Positions 37,679 through 48,144 of a stretch of DNA of 64,000 bases are shown one piece after another; position 1 is the first letter of the stretch; each line of letters begins with the position of its first letter. The notes below the pieces were generated by a model that was not told where the DNA came from, ran no database searches, and saw only the letters and a list, made by a program, of their open reading frames with translations. The position numbers were made by a program, and so were the translations under genes. Origin of the DNA: Ignavibacteriales bacterium (GTDB lineage: Bacteria > Bacteroidota > Ignavibacteria > Ignavibacteriales > Ignavibacteriaceae); contig JADJNX010000007.1 in the NCBI GenBank assembly GCA_016714125.1, positions 1 to 64,000 on the forward strand, in the 5' to 3' direction.

Positions 37679-39784
37679 CTACTCCCTCTTCCCTTTTAAT
37701 ATCTCGGTTGCAAGTTTTTTTGCACCGTAGAGGTCGGAGATGGCTTCAACCATACCTTGGGAGTGGACGGCGATTGCGCGGTTGGCTTCGTCGGTGTAGA
37801 TGAAGTCGGCAGTGAGACTTTCGATGTTGCCGTCGAAGACGAGTCCCACAATTTTTCCATCTTTATTGATCATTGGACTGCCGGAGTTGCCGCCGATGAT
37901 ATCGTTGGTGGTGATAAAATTAAGCGGAGTTGAAAGATCAAATTCCTTTGGCAGATTCTCCCATATTTTTGGAAGATTAAAGGGGAATTTTTTACCAAAT
38001 GAGTGATATCTGTCGAGAACACCGTAAAATGTGGTTTTTACAGGTGCCGTGGTTCCGTTGTAATCATAACCTTTAACCACACCATCGTTGATTCTGAGTG
38101 TAAATGTGGCATCGGGTGGGATCGATTCACCGTAAACTTCAAAAAGTGCTTCACCCAAAAGGCTGTTGTTGATGGCATCCCTCTGCAGAATTTCCTTGTT
38201 GATTTTTCCGTATTCACTAAATTTTTGTTTTGCTGCCAGGATAAACTTTATGACAGGGTCATCGGAACCCAGAACATCAAAGGGTGAACCTTTTAACAGT
38301 GCATCACGATAGTTTTTATCCATCAATTTGGTGGTGGAAAGAAGGTGATCCCTTGCATCACTCCCTGTTTTATCGGCGAAGAGCATCTTAATCAGTTCTT
38401 TGTTATTTCCGAGGTTCCTGAAGATTAGATTTACCTGCACCTGAAGATAACGACGCTGGGACTCAAGATTCATGGTTGACGGGAAAAATGTTCCGGCTAT
38501 TGAATCAAGTTTTGATTGAGGATATCTGTTTTCATCAGTCTTTTTTGTTTCGGCAATGGTGACAAGAGTGGAAGCAACTCTAAAAAGTTCTGGCATGTAT
38601 CTGCGGTTAAAGTTGTATCCAAAAAGTTCACGGGCTATCGGTTTAAGTTTTTCACGACCTTCAGCCACTTCACCCCAGATATGTCCATATTTGGCTTTCA
38701 GTTTTGGATTGGACATAACAGCGTGTTTAAAGTTCTTTTCAAAATCGTTTTTGCGGGCAATGAGATAAGGGTCATTTAACCCTTTGTAAATTCCATCGTA
38801 AACTTTAAGACCATTTCCGATCGAATAAAGTTCGGCAATCATCTTATAATTTTCAGTGTTGCCGTCGAGAACCTGCTCTTCGATTATTTTGTAGAGATCA
38901 CCCAGCCATTCAACAATTGGGAGATTCTGAAAATCGCGTTCAAATTCCATTTGTGCAATTGTGTTTATGCGGGAAGTGCTGCCGGGGTTGCCAATCACAA
39001 AAACAGCTTCACCTTCATCGGCACCTTTTTCGCTCCATCCAAAATAATTCTCTGTGGTGATCGGTTTACCGTTTTCATAAGCACGGAAGAACATACAATC
39101 GAGTCCATAACGGGGATAGGTGAAGTTATCGTAGTCACCCCCCATTTTTGCAGTTCTGAGGTCGGGAGCAAAAACGAGCCGGACATCATCATATTTCTTG
39201 TAACCATAAAGGGAGTGTCTTCCGCCATTGTAGAGAGGAACCACCTGGAAATCAAGTCCCGAATTTTTTGATTCGGCTTCATTTACAAGCTCTTCACTTT
39301 TGGCCTTCCTTATTTCAACTCTTTCTTCATCAGTTTTTGCTGTAAGAAGGGCTTCGTTGATTTTTTCCGTAACATCTTCTATATAAATAAGTTGTTCGAT
39401 AAAAAGATCGGGGATTCTTCGTTCGTTGGATTCATCTCCGGCATAAAAACCGTCTTTCAGAAAATCTTCACCATCCTTTTGTCCCTTAAAAACGATGTTT
39501 CGGGCGCAGTGGTGATTGGTCATTATAAGACCATCTTCCGAGATAAAGGAGGCAGTGCATCCTCCGCCAAAACGGAGAGCAGCTTTTCTTACTTTTGTAA
39601 ACCATTCTTCCGAGGGACGAAAGTTGTAGGTCTGTGCAAAATAATCGACAGGTGGTTTTTCAAATGTCCACATTTTACCCATGTCCCATTTTCCGGCTTT
39701 CACAGTATCGGGATTAAACCCTGCATACTGGGCAAAGGCAGAAGTGGTGACAATGACAAGGAAGAAAAGCTGCTTAAACATCAT
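37679..39784 (-). CDS. S46 family serine dipeptidyl-peptidase (DPP7/DPP11-like)
   Basis: Periplasmic exopeptidase releasing dipeptides from the N-terminus of oligopeptides, typical of asaccharolytic Bacteroidota. 701 residues with signal peptide 'MFKQLFFLVIVTTSAFAQ'. Catalytic His in 'FISEDGLIMTNHHCAR' about 79-94 and catalytic Ser in 'DIIGGNSGSPMINKDG' about 628-643, a chymotrypsin-like split around the helical domain. 'YAGFNPDTVKAGKWDMGKMW' is the usual N-terminal family start. The residue that decides DPP7 against DPP11 specificity (Gly or Arg shortly after the serine) cannot be settled without alignment. Intact; 19 bases downstream of the M14 gene. Confidence 0.92.
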   Translation of the reverse strand: MMFKQLFFLVIVTTSAFAQYAGFNPDTVKAGKWDMGKMWTFEKPPVDYFAQTYNFRPSEEWFTKVRKAALRFGGGCTASFISEDGLIMTNHHCARNIVFKGQKDGEDFLKDGFYAGDESNERRIPDLFIEQLIYIEDVTEKINEALLTAKTDEERVEIRKAKSEELVNEAESKNSGLDFQVVPLYNGGRHSLYGYKKYDDVRLVFAPDLRTAKMGGDYDNFTYPRYGLDCMFFRAYENGKPITTENYFGWSEKGADEGEAVFVIGNPGSTSRINTIAQMEFERDFQNLPIVEWLGDLYKIIEEQVLDGNTENYKMIAELYSIGNGLKVYDGIYKGLNDPYLIARKNDFEKNFKHAVMSNPKLKAKYGHIWGEVAEGREKLKPIARELFGYNFNRRYMPELFRVASTLVTIAETKKTDENRYPQSKLDSIAGTFFPSTMNLESQRRYLQVQVNLIFRNLGNNKELIKMLFADKTGSDARDHLLSTTKLMDKNYRDALLKGSPFDVLGSDDPVIKFILAAKQKFSEYGKINKEILQRDAINNSLLGEALFEVYGESIPPDATFTLRINDGVVKGYDYNGTTAPVKTTFYGVLDRYHSFGKKFPFNLPKIWENLPKEFDLSTPLNFITTNDIIGGNSGSPMINKDGKIVGLVFDGNIESLTADFIYTDEANRAIAVHSQGMVEAISDLYGAKKLATEILKGKRE

Positions 39785-39803
39785 AATTTGACTCCGAAAA
39801 TGA

Positions 39804-41770
39804 TTATTTCAAATAAGTAAATTTCTTTGAAGCGGTGAATCCCCCGGCATTAAGCCTGAGGATGTAGTTTCCGCTCACAAGATTTTCTGCTTCATAGCGG
39901 AATAAGTGGTTGCCCGATTCAAGCAGCCCAAGCTCCCGTTTTTCGATCTCTCTTCCTTCAATTGAGAAGATTGTAACTGTAACTTCGGAAGGAACAGGAA
40001 GATCGAAGTTCAGAACCGTTGAAGAATTAAATGGATTGGGGTAATTTTGTCCAAGATTAAAATTCCTGACCACCCCATTTTCGAAATTGATGACATTACT
40101 GTAATTAAATGATCCATCAAGATCGATCTGTTTTAATCTGAAATCATATACTCCGTTTTGTGAGAGGGGAATGATCATTTCATAAAACTTTGATTCAGTT
40201 GAAGTTCCGGCACCACGGGTCTCTGAAACTTTGGTGAACTCACCACCGTTAAGGGACATTTCCACTTCAAAACCATGGTTATTGGTTTCAGTTGCCGTGC
40301 TCCAAAGGAGTTTTACTCCCCTGAAACGGCTTCAGATGTGAAGGAAGTCAACTCAACAGGCACCCATCCAACGGGGTAAATAGTAACATCAAGTGGAGTT
40401 TTAACCCCTGAAGCTACTACAACACCATTAACTGTTACGGGGTCATAACCCGCGGCAGAGAAAGTGAGGTTATAGGTTGCGGTGAATATCATACGGGTGT
40501 AAGAACCTGAAATGGAGTCGGAATAAACTTCCGAATTGGTGAAATCGTGAGATACAACAGTAACCTTAACTTTTACAGGAACACCTTCGGGTGATTTTAC
40601 TACACCGCCAACTCCGGAGAGGAGTTCGTTCATCAGGTTCAACCACGAAGCTCTGTTGTAAGTCCAAAGGGTTGGCATGTACGATGCTGCAACAAGTTTT
40701 GTGTTAGAGAGTTCGATTGTGAGTTCTCGCCCATATTTAAAGTAGGTAAACCAATCCTGTCTGCCGCCATAAACTGAATACCAGTCCCATCCGTTTGTGA
40801 TTCCGTTGTTAAATTCGGAGAGGTAACCGTTGTTATTGCAGTAGAAGTGGACAGAATCGGCATATCTTCTTGAGATCACCTGCCACCAGTTATCGTCGGC
40901 GTGTCTTGCAACTCTGCTGTCCCACGGGTAATTAACAACTTCGGCACCACCGTGGTAGTTTGCCGACATGTTAAAATAATTGGAAGTGCTGAGGTTCATC
41001 ATAGCGATGGTTTCAGGTTGCCAGGCATTTCCATCAGGATGTTGCCCTTGTACGGGATCGGGGAAATTTCTGTTGATATCGATATTGTTGGCGTTGCCTC
41101 TTCTGGCACCAGTAACGGTAGCATTGCCGGAACGGTAAGTGCCGTCGGGGTTTGCAGCCGGATTAATCCAGATTTCGAGTCCATTTACAAGTTTTGTTAT
41201 ATATGGGTCAACGCCATAGTTGGCGAGAAGATGGTCGGCAAGCCGGATCATATTCACAAAAGCTGCTGTTTCGTCACCGTGCATCGAAGAAGAGTGCATA
41301 AAGCGGGGCTCGGGTTCGGTAACATTAACATTGTCGGAGATAACCACAAAGAGGATTTTTCTTCCCTGGGTTGTGGTTCCTGCATCTACAACCCGGCAAA
41401 GATTTGGATAATCTGCTGCGAGGTCGTTTAACATCTGAACATAGGTTTCGTAGCTGGGGTAAACATCCCAAAGCCCAAGTGCCCTTGGATTTCCCATCTC
41501 AACAGGGACATCCCCCGGAGGTGGCAGCACTTCAACTTTGTAACCAACTTTTTGGAATTTTCTGAATTGATCTTTGTTTGCATAAGCTGTAACCATCTTG
41601 CCATCAAATTTATCGATGGAGATGATTTTGGTTATTTCCTGCAATTCCAGTTTGTTAAAAACAGGGAATCGGAAATAGACTTCACCATTCTTTTCAAAAT
41701 ATTGGTCATCAACACTTTGAGCGAACAACGAGACGGATAATACAAATAGTGCAAAAAATTGCTTGAGCAT
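39804..41770 (-). CDS. Secreted M14 zinc carboxypeptidase with T9SS sorting domain (frame broken)
   Basis: About 655 residues. Signal peptide 'MLKQFFALFVLSVSLFAQS'. M14 catalytic domain about 105-390: zinc ligands in 'MHSSSMHGDETAAFVNMIRL' (HxxE) and the third His in 'NYHGGAEVVNYPWDSR'; 'NPAANPDGTYR' carries substrate-binding residues; the catalytic Glu is in 'ELTIELSNTK'. A carboxypeptidase-regulatory-like beta domain follows ('VVKSPEGVPVKVKVTV'). The frame breaks about 40315 in a G-run ('SEAVSG' then 'GVKLLWSTATETNN') and resumes to the sorting domain 'LGQNYPNPFNSSTVLNFDL'. Start ATG shares one base with the stop of the FAD gene (TAATG), so the three genes form an operon. Confidence 0.85.
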
Positions 41771-43523
41771 TAGTATCCGGCTTTATATAGATTGTATAGT
41801 GTGTCAAAAAGTTCGTAACGGGGTTTACCCTCATGGAGATCGATGATCTCGTTATACTCGTCACTGTCCATTTCAAAAGCTTCGAGGTAAGCTTCTATTT
41901 CTTCTCTTCTAACGGGTTCTTCACCCTGAAACGAGTAGTCATCTTTCACCACATAAAAACCTGCAAGAGCAAGTTCCTGAATTTTGGCGAACTGGTGATG
42001 GGTGTTCCAAAGGTCTTTATAGGGGAAGAGCTGACATCCTGCGTTCAGAAGCACATCCTGCACTTCTTCAACAGCGATATCGGTGGGTCTTCTCTCTTTT
42101 TTGATTGCAAGAGCTGCAAGGGCACCAACTGCCTGACCAATTAACATTACACATGGTTGAAGGCGTGTGCAGCCATTAACAATATGTGAAACGGAGATCG
42201 ATTTTTCAGCGAGGAGAAGTCCATTTACTCCCGCGGGGATAAGACAATCCATTGGTATCTGAAACGGTGCATTCTCGGGAAGGGGTTCGATCAATCGTTC
42301 TTCGGGTTCAAGGAAAAAATGACTGTGGTGATGATCGAGGAAATAGTCGCCAACAGCGATTGAATCACTCACAAGCGGGGACGAAGAGTATATTCATCGG
42401 GCACCACATCCCACTCTCTCATATAATGGTTGCCAATTCCTCTTCTGCTCTCCCGCACATAGGGCATTGGAGGGAAATGATCGGGGGTGTCATAAATGGA
42501 TTCATCAATCACCCATTCAGGATGTCCAAGTTTTGTTTGAATGTAGTGGACATAGTCGCGGGTTAACTCTTTTGCTTTTTCGAGGTGCCATTCCCGCTTT
42601 TCAAAATCATCGTAAAGTTCACGGGTCGTGGGGTAGTCATTGGCTCTGAAAGGCCAGTTTAAGAGATATTTATTGCCGGGAAGTGCCGCATAAGAGATAA
42701 AACTGTCCCAGTTGTGTAGTTTATGGTTTAAATACTCTTCATTTTTTGAATTTGCGTGAAGTGCCGTCGAATTTACAAATCTTTCAGGATCATAATTTTC
42801 GGAGGCAGGAACAATTTTTGTGTTACCGGGCTCTTTTTTGAGAATTGCACAGTATGTCAGGTCCTGAACAATTTCATCGGGATCATGAGGAGCCGAAGGT
42901 TCACCCGATTCAAATGTTGATTCCCTTCCAAACCTGAATGGTAATCCCGCTTTATAAAGAACATCGCCATATTCGGTAGCTTCAACTGTGATGTCGGCGA
43001 GGATCTGAACTTCAGAACTTCCGAGACTTGAGTACTTGAGTACTTGAGTTCTGGGGTTCTGTGTACTCTGAGTCTCCGGGCTTCTACTTTGGTTTGTGAC
43101 TCGTGATCGGTTACCAAGTTCCGAGGTACTCGACCACCGCTCCCCTGACGTTATTCGCATCCTTGATAACGGAGACAAGTTTTGTGTTATACCAGATGGT
43201 GAGGTTTTCACCTGCGGATTCGATAAGTTCATCGAGAGCTTTTTTGCCGATGTGGGGTTCAAAACAGGTGAGGCTTATCCAGCCGGTAAATGTTTTTTCA
43301 GGACCGCCGTAATGGTCTTCAATTTTTTGCGGAATTCACCAAATATGCCACCGCCAACCGCGTGTTTGTTACCGTCGAAAGCTGTAACTCCCGCTGCTAA
43401 AAACATGCCACCTGCCATGGAAGATTCTTCCACTATCAGGGTTTTTATCCCCATCCTTGCAGCCTGGATACCGGCACAAATTCCCGAGGCTCCGCCACCA
43501 ATAATCAACAGTTCCGTTTTCAA
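41770..43523 (-). CDS. FAD-dependent oxidoreductase (FAD-binding, PF12831-like), frame broken and repeat-interrupted
   Basis: About 585 residues. N-terminal dinucleotide motif 'LLIIGGGASGICAGIQAARM' then 'TLIVEESSMAGGMFLAAGV', as in FAD-dependent proteins near xanthan lyases. Later 'VEATEYGDVLYKAGLPFRFG', 'DSIAVGDYFLDHHHS' and the C-terminal 'GLLLAEKSISVSHIVNGCTR'. Start: a TTG at 43523 just after the gmhA stop with AAGG before it; the in-frame ATG at 43574 overlaps gmhA by 47 bases. Breaks: A-run about 43323, TAA at 43111-43113 inside an inserted repeat, and about 42370. Substrate unknown. The repeat insert falls in a loop before 'ADITVEATEYG', so it could be tolerated as extra residues. Confidence 0.75.
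43009..43132. repeat. Dispersed repeat inside the FAD oxidoreductase gene
   Basis: Contains three tandem octamers acttgagt followed by tctggggttctg and tgtactctgagtctccgggc. Related words (cccagaac, gtacttcgg) occur in the non-coding stretch about 16960-17000. In the gene it adds some 40 codons that no member of the family should need. Confidence 0.65.
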
Positions 43524-43527
43524 ATCA

Positions 43528-44133
43528 TTAACCTTCAATTTTATTGGAGTAGAGTTCCAGTTCGGTAAGTTCAAAAATTATATGTCCTGCTGTGATGTGA
43601 CCTTCCTGAATTCTCTGCACATTCCCCGAAGGGATTATTATTGCAACATCCACAATATCTTTAAGTTTTCCACCGGTTCCGCCGAGGAAACCAACAACTT
43701 TCATCCCTTTTCTTTTTGCCATTTCAACAGCTTTGATCACATTTCCTGAGTTGCCCGAGGTTGAAACTGCCATGAGGATATCTCCCTCGGCTCCAAGTCC
43801 TTCAACATTTCTTGCAAAAACATTCTCAAAACCGATGTCGTTGCCACCGGCGGTGAGGTTTGAAGTGTCGGTTGTCAGAGCAATTGCGGGAATTGCGGGA
43901 CGGTTCAACTCGTGGTTCAGTCGGATCATAAATTCGGTTGCGAGATGTTGACAGTCGGCAGCACTTCCACCATTGCCACAAAGAAGGAGTTTTTTGCCGC
44001 TTTTAAATGCATCAACAAAGAGGGTTATTGCGGCAAGAATGTCGTCACCACAGGCGTTTATCATATCGGTTTTGGTTAATGCGCTCTCTTTAAGCGACTC
44101 AACCATAAAGTCTTTTTTAAGCATGATTTCCAT
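43528..44133 (-). CDS. gmhA: Phosphoheptose (sedoheptulose-7-phosphate) isomerase
   Basis: Makes D-glycero-D-manno-heptose 7-phosphate for LPS core or glycan synthesis. 201-residue SIS-domain protein: 'KLLLCGNGGSAADCQHLATE' about 48-67, 'IPAIALTTDTSNLTAGGNDI' about 81-100, 'AVSTSGNSGNVIKAVEMAKR' about 122-141, and 'RIQEGHITAGHIIFELTELE' near the end with the Glu/His pair of the active site. Length and motifs are those of GmhA rather than other SIS proteins. No gmhB or hldE in the window. Confidence 0.92.
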   Translation of the reverse strand: MEIMLKKDFMVESLKESALTKTDMINACGDDILAAITLFVDAFKSGKKLLLCGNGGSAADCQHLATEFMIRLNHELNRPAIPAIALTTDTSNLTAGGNDIGFENVFARNVEGLGAEGDILMAVSTSGNSGNVIKAVEMAKRKGMKVVGFLGGTGGKLKDIVDVAIIIPSGNVQRIQEGHITAGHIIFELTELELYSNKIEG

Positions 44134-44280
44134 TATTTATTTTAATTTAATCTTTAAACTTAATCGTTTTTAATAAGATAGCAGAAGAATAAAGGAATGA
44201 CTTTTGAACAAAACAGAACTAATTGGTGTTGTAACAATTGATTAGATGATGTGTATCTGAAACTTAAACTTTGAAATAAA

Positions 44281-45422
44281 ATGGCTCTCTTTTTTATAAT
44301 ATTCTTTTAGTGTATGGCTCTGCCAATTTTTACGTTTTTCTCAGAGGATTTCAGGCTCTTGAAGCGACTCCTGTTTATGTAAAAATTTTTTATTCAACTG
44401 TTTTTTTGCTCGGGGCTTCGGGGTATGTTCTTGCGAGGGTGCTTGACTGGGAAAACTGGATTTATGACCTGCTTCACTTCTGGGGTGCACTTTGGTTCGC
44501 TATCCTGTTATATGCTTTTATGGCGGTTTTTCTGATAGATATTGTGAGACTGATCGACAAGTTTTTCCCGTTTGTGCCATATAAAATGTTCTCAACCATT
44601 CAATATTTCAAACTGTCGGTTTTTGGTTTGGTTTCTCTTTATCTGTTGCTTGTTGTCGGGTATGGGATGTATAACGCCAACAATATTCAGATAAAAACGA
44701 TGAACATCACTCTTCCTAAAAAAGGGAGCAATTTAACCGAACTGAATGTGGCATTTTTGTCCGATACTCACTTTTCACCTATCACCGGATATGACAAAGC
44801 AGAGCAGATACATCAATTGCTCGACGGCCTCAAGCCCGACCTGATTCTGATGGGTGGGGACATAATTGATGACAAAGCGCATCACCTTATTCGGCATAAT
44901 ATCGATAAAAAATTAAAAGAATTAAAGGCTCCTCTGGGAGTAATTACGATTAACGGGAACCATGAATTTATAAATGGTTATGCCGAAAGTATGGATTTTA
45001 TCCAAAGGACAGGAATTAAACTTCTCGCCGATTCGATGGTGGTAATCAATGACAATCTGGTTATTGTTGGAAGGGAAGACCTCTCGATTAATCGTTTTGC
45101 CAACAAACAAAGGAAAGAGCTTGCCGAGCTTATGACTCCTGCAACTGCCTTAAACCTCCCTGTTATTTTGCTCGATCACCAGCCATTTAAGCTTGAACAG
45201 GCGGAACAAAACGGGGTTGATCTTCAACTTTCAGGACACACCCATAACGGGCAGTTGTTTCCGGCAAACCTTGTTGTTAAAAGAATTTATGAAATGGCCT
45301 GGGGCTACCTCAGGAAAGGCAAAACTCAATATTATGTCTCATCCGGCGCAGGCGCATGGGGACCTCCAGTTCGACTTGGTAGTGATTCGGAGATAATTCT
45401 TTTTAAGATTAAGTTTGAGTGA
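44281..45422 (+). CDS. Membrane-anchored metallophosphoesterase (frame broken near start)
   Basis: Calcineurin-like phosphoesterase with an N-terminal membrane domain. The long frame begins at a GTG (44310), but an ATG at 44281 gives 'MALFFIIFF', and restoring one T about 44308 joins it to 'VYGSANFYVFLRGFQALE', the family N-terminus. Four hydrophobic segments follow to about residue 130. Catalytic domain: 'LNVAFLSDTHFSP' (DxH), 'PDLILMGGDIIDDKA' (GDxxD), 'GVITINGNHEFINGY' (GNHD/E), 'NLPVILLDHQPFKLE' and 'LQLSGHTHNGQLFPANLVVK' (GHTH). Similar proteins cleave lipid or nucleotide phosphoesters; the substrate here is not known. Confidence 0.85.
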
Positions 45423-45470
45423 CAACCACTGACCCCGACTAAACATTATAAATAAGGCGAAAATATACCT

Positions 45471-47354
45471 TTACGGGTATATTTTCCCCTTGTTGGCAAA
45501 CTCTTCTCTTAACGAATCTGTATCCCAACCCGCATCGCGGTTCATATCAACATCAGTGAAATCTGCTTTTATCATCTCTTCAAGTTCTTCAATGTTCTGC
45601 CGTGCTACAGTAAGATATTCTTTTTTATCCTTTCTGTGATGAGCAAGTTTCTCAATCGACTCTTCATCATGTTTGAAGAAGATATGACTCATCCTTTCGG
45701 TTTGATAAGCCCTGTAGCCAAGCATCCTCAGGGTGTCGCTCCCCATTCTTAAAGAAGTGTCCAAAGTTTCCCTGTATATTTTGTCTACCCCGGCTTCGAT
45801 AAGTTCGTAGGCATCCGACCTGTCATAAGCACGGGCGAGAATTTTAACATGCGGGAAGTGTTTCTTGATTGTATGAACCAGTTCAATCACTTTTTCGGGA
45901 ATATCCAGGGCAATTATGATGATTTTTGCCTCTTCAGCCCCTGCTGCATGGAGAAGGTCATAACGCGTGGGGTCGCCATAATAAACCTTAATACCAAGCT
46001 TTCGAAGTGTCTCCACACGATCGGAATCGTTATCGATAACAGTTGGCAAAACTCCGTTTGCTCTTAAAAATCGACCCGCAGTATTGCCAAACCGGCCAAA
46101 TCCCGCAACAATAACCCTGCTTTTTTCATCAATTGTATCTGCTGATTTCTCCTTTTTTGGTGCTTTATTTGCAAGAAAGGGAACAATTATTTTTTCATTT
46201 AAAGCAAAAACAAAGGGGGTAAATGCCATGCTGATAGCCACTACCGCTGTTAGCATGCCAGTTGTGTTATTGTCCAATATTCCAAGAGATGTAGAGAATG
46301 AGAAAAGAACAAAAGCAAACTCACCGACCTGCGCCAGGGCAACTGCAAAGATCGAACTTTCGCCACTTCCCAACTTGAATATCTTGCCAATTGTGAAAAC
46401 AATAACAGCCTTTATTGCCATAAGTGAGATGGTAAGGAGCAGCAAAGTGACGGGTTGGTCAATTACCAGTCCAAAATTGATACTTGCCCCAACCGATATA
46501 AAAAACAACCCTAACAGAAGTCCTTTAAAGGGATCAATATCACTCTCGAGTTCATGGCGGTATTCACTGTTCGCCAGGACAACACCTGCAACAAAAGCAC
46601 CAAGTGCAGGACTAAGTCCCACAAAATTCATCAGCAAGGCGATACCTATTACCAGCAAAAGTACCATTGCCGTGAATATCTCCCTCATAGCGGTTTTTGC
46701 TATCAATCGAAAAACATGGCGGAGGATATACTTCCCCGTTAAAACGATAAGTACCACAGCCCCGATAACAAAGAGTGTTTGCAGCCATGCAGGAAGTGTT
46801 TCCATAAAGGAAGGATGAGCTTTTTCCACCAAAACCGTTGCCAACAAAGGAAATATCGCCAAAATTGGGATTACTGCTATATCCTGAAAAAGAAGAACAG
46901 CAAAAGAACTTTGTCCTGCTCCCGATTTTATTAACCCCTTTTCTTGTAGTGTCTGCATCACAATAGCTGTTGAAGAGAGGGAGAAAGTAAGTCCAATTGC
47001 CAGGGCAGCTTTCCATTCCAAGCCAAAGAGCATGGCAGCCGCCCCAACAAGAATGGTTGTAAAAACTATCTGCATCCCTCCCATGCCCGTAATGGATGTG
47101 CGAAGCCTCCAAAGAAGTGAGGGTTCCAACTCCAAACCAATTACAAAGAGCATCATAACAACACCAAATTCGGCAAAATGCATCACATCTTGCCCTTCTT
47201 TGCCAATAAGACCAAGAAGTGCGGGACCAATAAGTACACCTCCGATTAGATAACCAAGAACTGATCCAAGTCCCAATCTCTTGGCAACAGGAACGGCTAT
47301 AACCGCAGTAAGCAGATATACAAAAGCCTGATAAAAAAATCCTCCTTCGTGCAT
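45471..47354 (-). CDS. CPA2 monovalent cation:proton antiporter with RCK domain (KefB/KefC-like)
   Basis: Inner-membrane K+/H+ or Na+/H+ antiporter. 627 residues: about 12 TM helices to residue 385, with 'LGSVLGYLIGGVLIGPALLG' near the N-terminus, 'LTFSLSSTAIVMQTLQEKGL' and 'LLFQDIAVIPILAIFPLLAT'; then an RCK/TrkA-N domain 'VIVAGFGRFGNTAGRFLRAN' with GxGxxG, 'DNDSDRVETLRKLGIKVYYG' and 'DPTRYDLLHAAGAEEAKII'. The TrkA-C domain is absent, as in Kef proteins. It follows a KefF-like oxidoreductase gene by one base, the classical Kef arrangement, which in proteobacteria is gated by glutathione adducts; whether this organism uses glutathione is unknown. Confidence 0.88.
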   Translation of the reverse strand: MHEGGFFYQAFVYLLTAVIAVPVAKRLGLGSVLGYLIGGVLIGPALLGLIGKEGQDVMHFAEFGVVMMLFVIGLELEPSLLWRLRTSITGMGGMQIVFTTILVGAAAMLFGLEWKAALAIGLTFSLSSTAIVMQTLQEKGLIKSGAGQSSFAVLLFQDIAVIPILAIFPLLATVLVEKAHPSFMETLPAWLQTLFVIGAVVLIVLTGKYILRHVFRLIAKTAMREIFTAMVLLLVIGIALLMNFVGLSPALGAFVAGVVLANSEYRHELESDIDPFKGLLLGLFFISVGASINFGLVIDQPVTLLLLTISLMAIKAVIVFTIGKIFKLGSGESSIFAVALAQVGEFAFVLFSFSTSLGILDNNTTGMLTAVVAISMAFTPFVFALNEKIIVPFLANKAPKKEKSADTIDEKSRVIVAGFGRFGNTAGRFLRANGVLPTVIDNDSDRVETLRKLGIKVYYGDPTRYDLLHAAGAEEAKIIIIALDIPEKVIELVHTIKKHFPHVKILARAYDRSDAYELIEAGVDKIYRETLDTSLRMGSDTLRMLGYRAYQTERMSHIFFKHDEESIEKLAHHRKDKKEYLTVARQNIEELEEMIKADFTDVDMNRDAGWDTDSLREEFANKGKIYP

Positions 47355-47355
47355 T

Positions 47356-47958
47356 TTATCCCTCCACCTTTTTTACTGATAAATCGTTTAAATATCTTGC
47401 ATTTTGAAGTGTAGCAAGATCAAATTTTTCATCCCGTAGAGACTCGACTATATAGACATAACTCTCTGCATATTTATCGATCTCTTCTCCCTCCAATTTG
47501 TGGGTGCCATGAACCACAAAAGGGGGCAGGGGGATCATTTTGCAAAGAGAGAAAGTCTGTCTAAAGGGGGCAAGAAACTCCCAAATAGTATGACCGTTCA
47601 TCCCCTCTTTTGCATAAGCCTGCTCGCCACCACCGGTTGTTATCACATTCAGACCCCACTTCCCCGTTAATGCAGTTCCTTTTGAACCATAAGCCCAGCC
47701 GTGCTCAAGAACAAGATCGATCCACTGTTTCAAAAGGGGAGGACAACTGTACCAAAAAAAAGGATGCTGAAATATTACGATATCGTGTGCCAAAAGGAGC
47801 TCTTTTTCCCTCTCTATATTTATATCAAATTTGGGATAGTTTTCATAAAGATCATGAAATGTTATGCCTTCAACTTTATTAATGCGGTTGACAAGCTTTT
47901 TGTTGATACGGGATTTTTCCAATGCAGGGTGAGAAAAGAGTATTAGTATTTTTTTCAT
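47356..47958 (-). CDS. Flavodoxin-like NAD(P)H oxidoreductase, KefF-like ancillary subunit
   Basis: 200-residue flavodoxin-fold quinone reductase. 'ILILFSHPALEKSRINKKLV' at the FMN phosphate site, 'IVIFQHPFFWYSCPPLLKQW' about 61-80, 'HGWAYGSKGTALTGKWGLNV' and 'TTGGGEQAYAKEGMNGHTIW' about 112-131 are the YabF/MdaB/KefF family blocks. KefF/KefG proteins activate the Kef antiporter at the membrane. The gene lies immediately upstream of the antiporter with a one-base gap, supporting that pairing. Confidence 0.87.
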   Translation of the reverse strand: MKKILILFSHPALEKSRINKKLVNRINKVEGITFHDLYENYPKFDINIEREKELLLAHDIVIFQHPFFWYSCPPLLKQWIDLVLEHGWAYGSKGTALTGKWGLNVITTGGGEQAYAKEGMNGHTIWEFLAPFRQTFSLCKMIPLPPFVVHGTHKLEGEEIDKYAESYVYIVESLRDEKFDLATLQNARYLNDLSVKKVEG

Positions 47959-48144
47959 TTAAACCGGATTATTATGTGATTAAAACAGAAGAGACGATTT
48001 TTACTAAGTTCAGTACCAAACAAGGAGTACTTACATAAATCAGTTTTTTTGTATAACAACGATAATGAAAAAAAAGTTGAATTCTTTTTTGTTCAAGAGT
48101 TGTAAGTTTCGTCATCATTGTTTTATTATTTCTACGGACAGATC

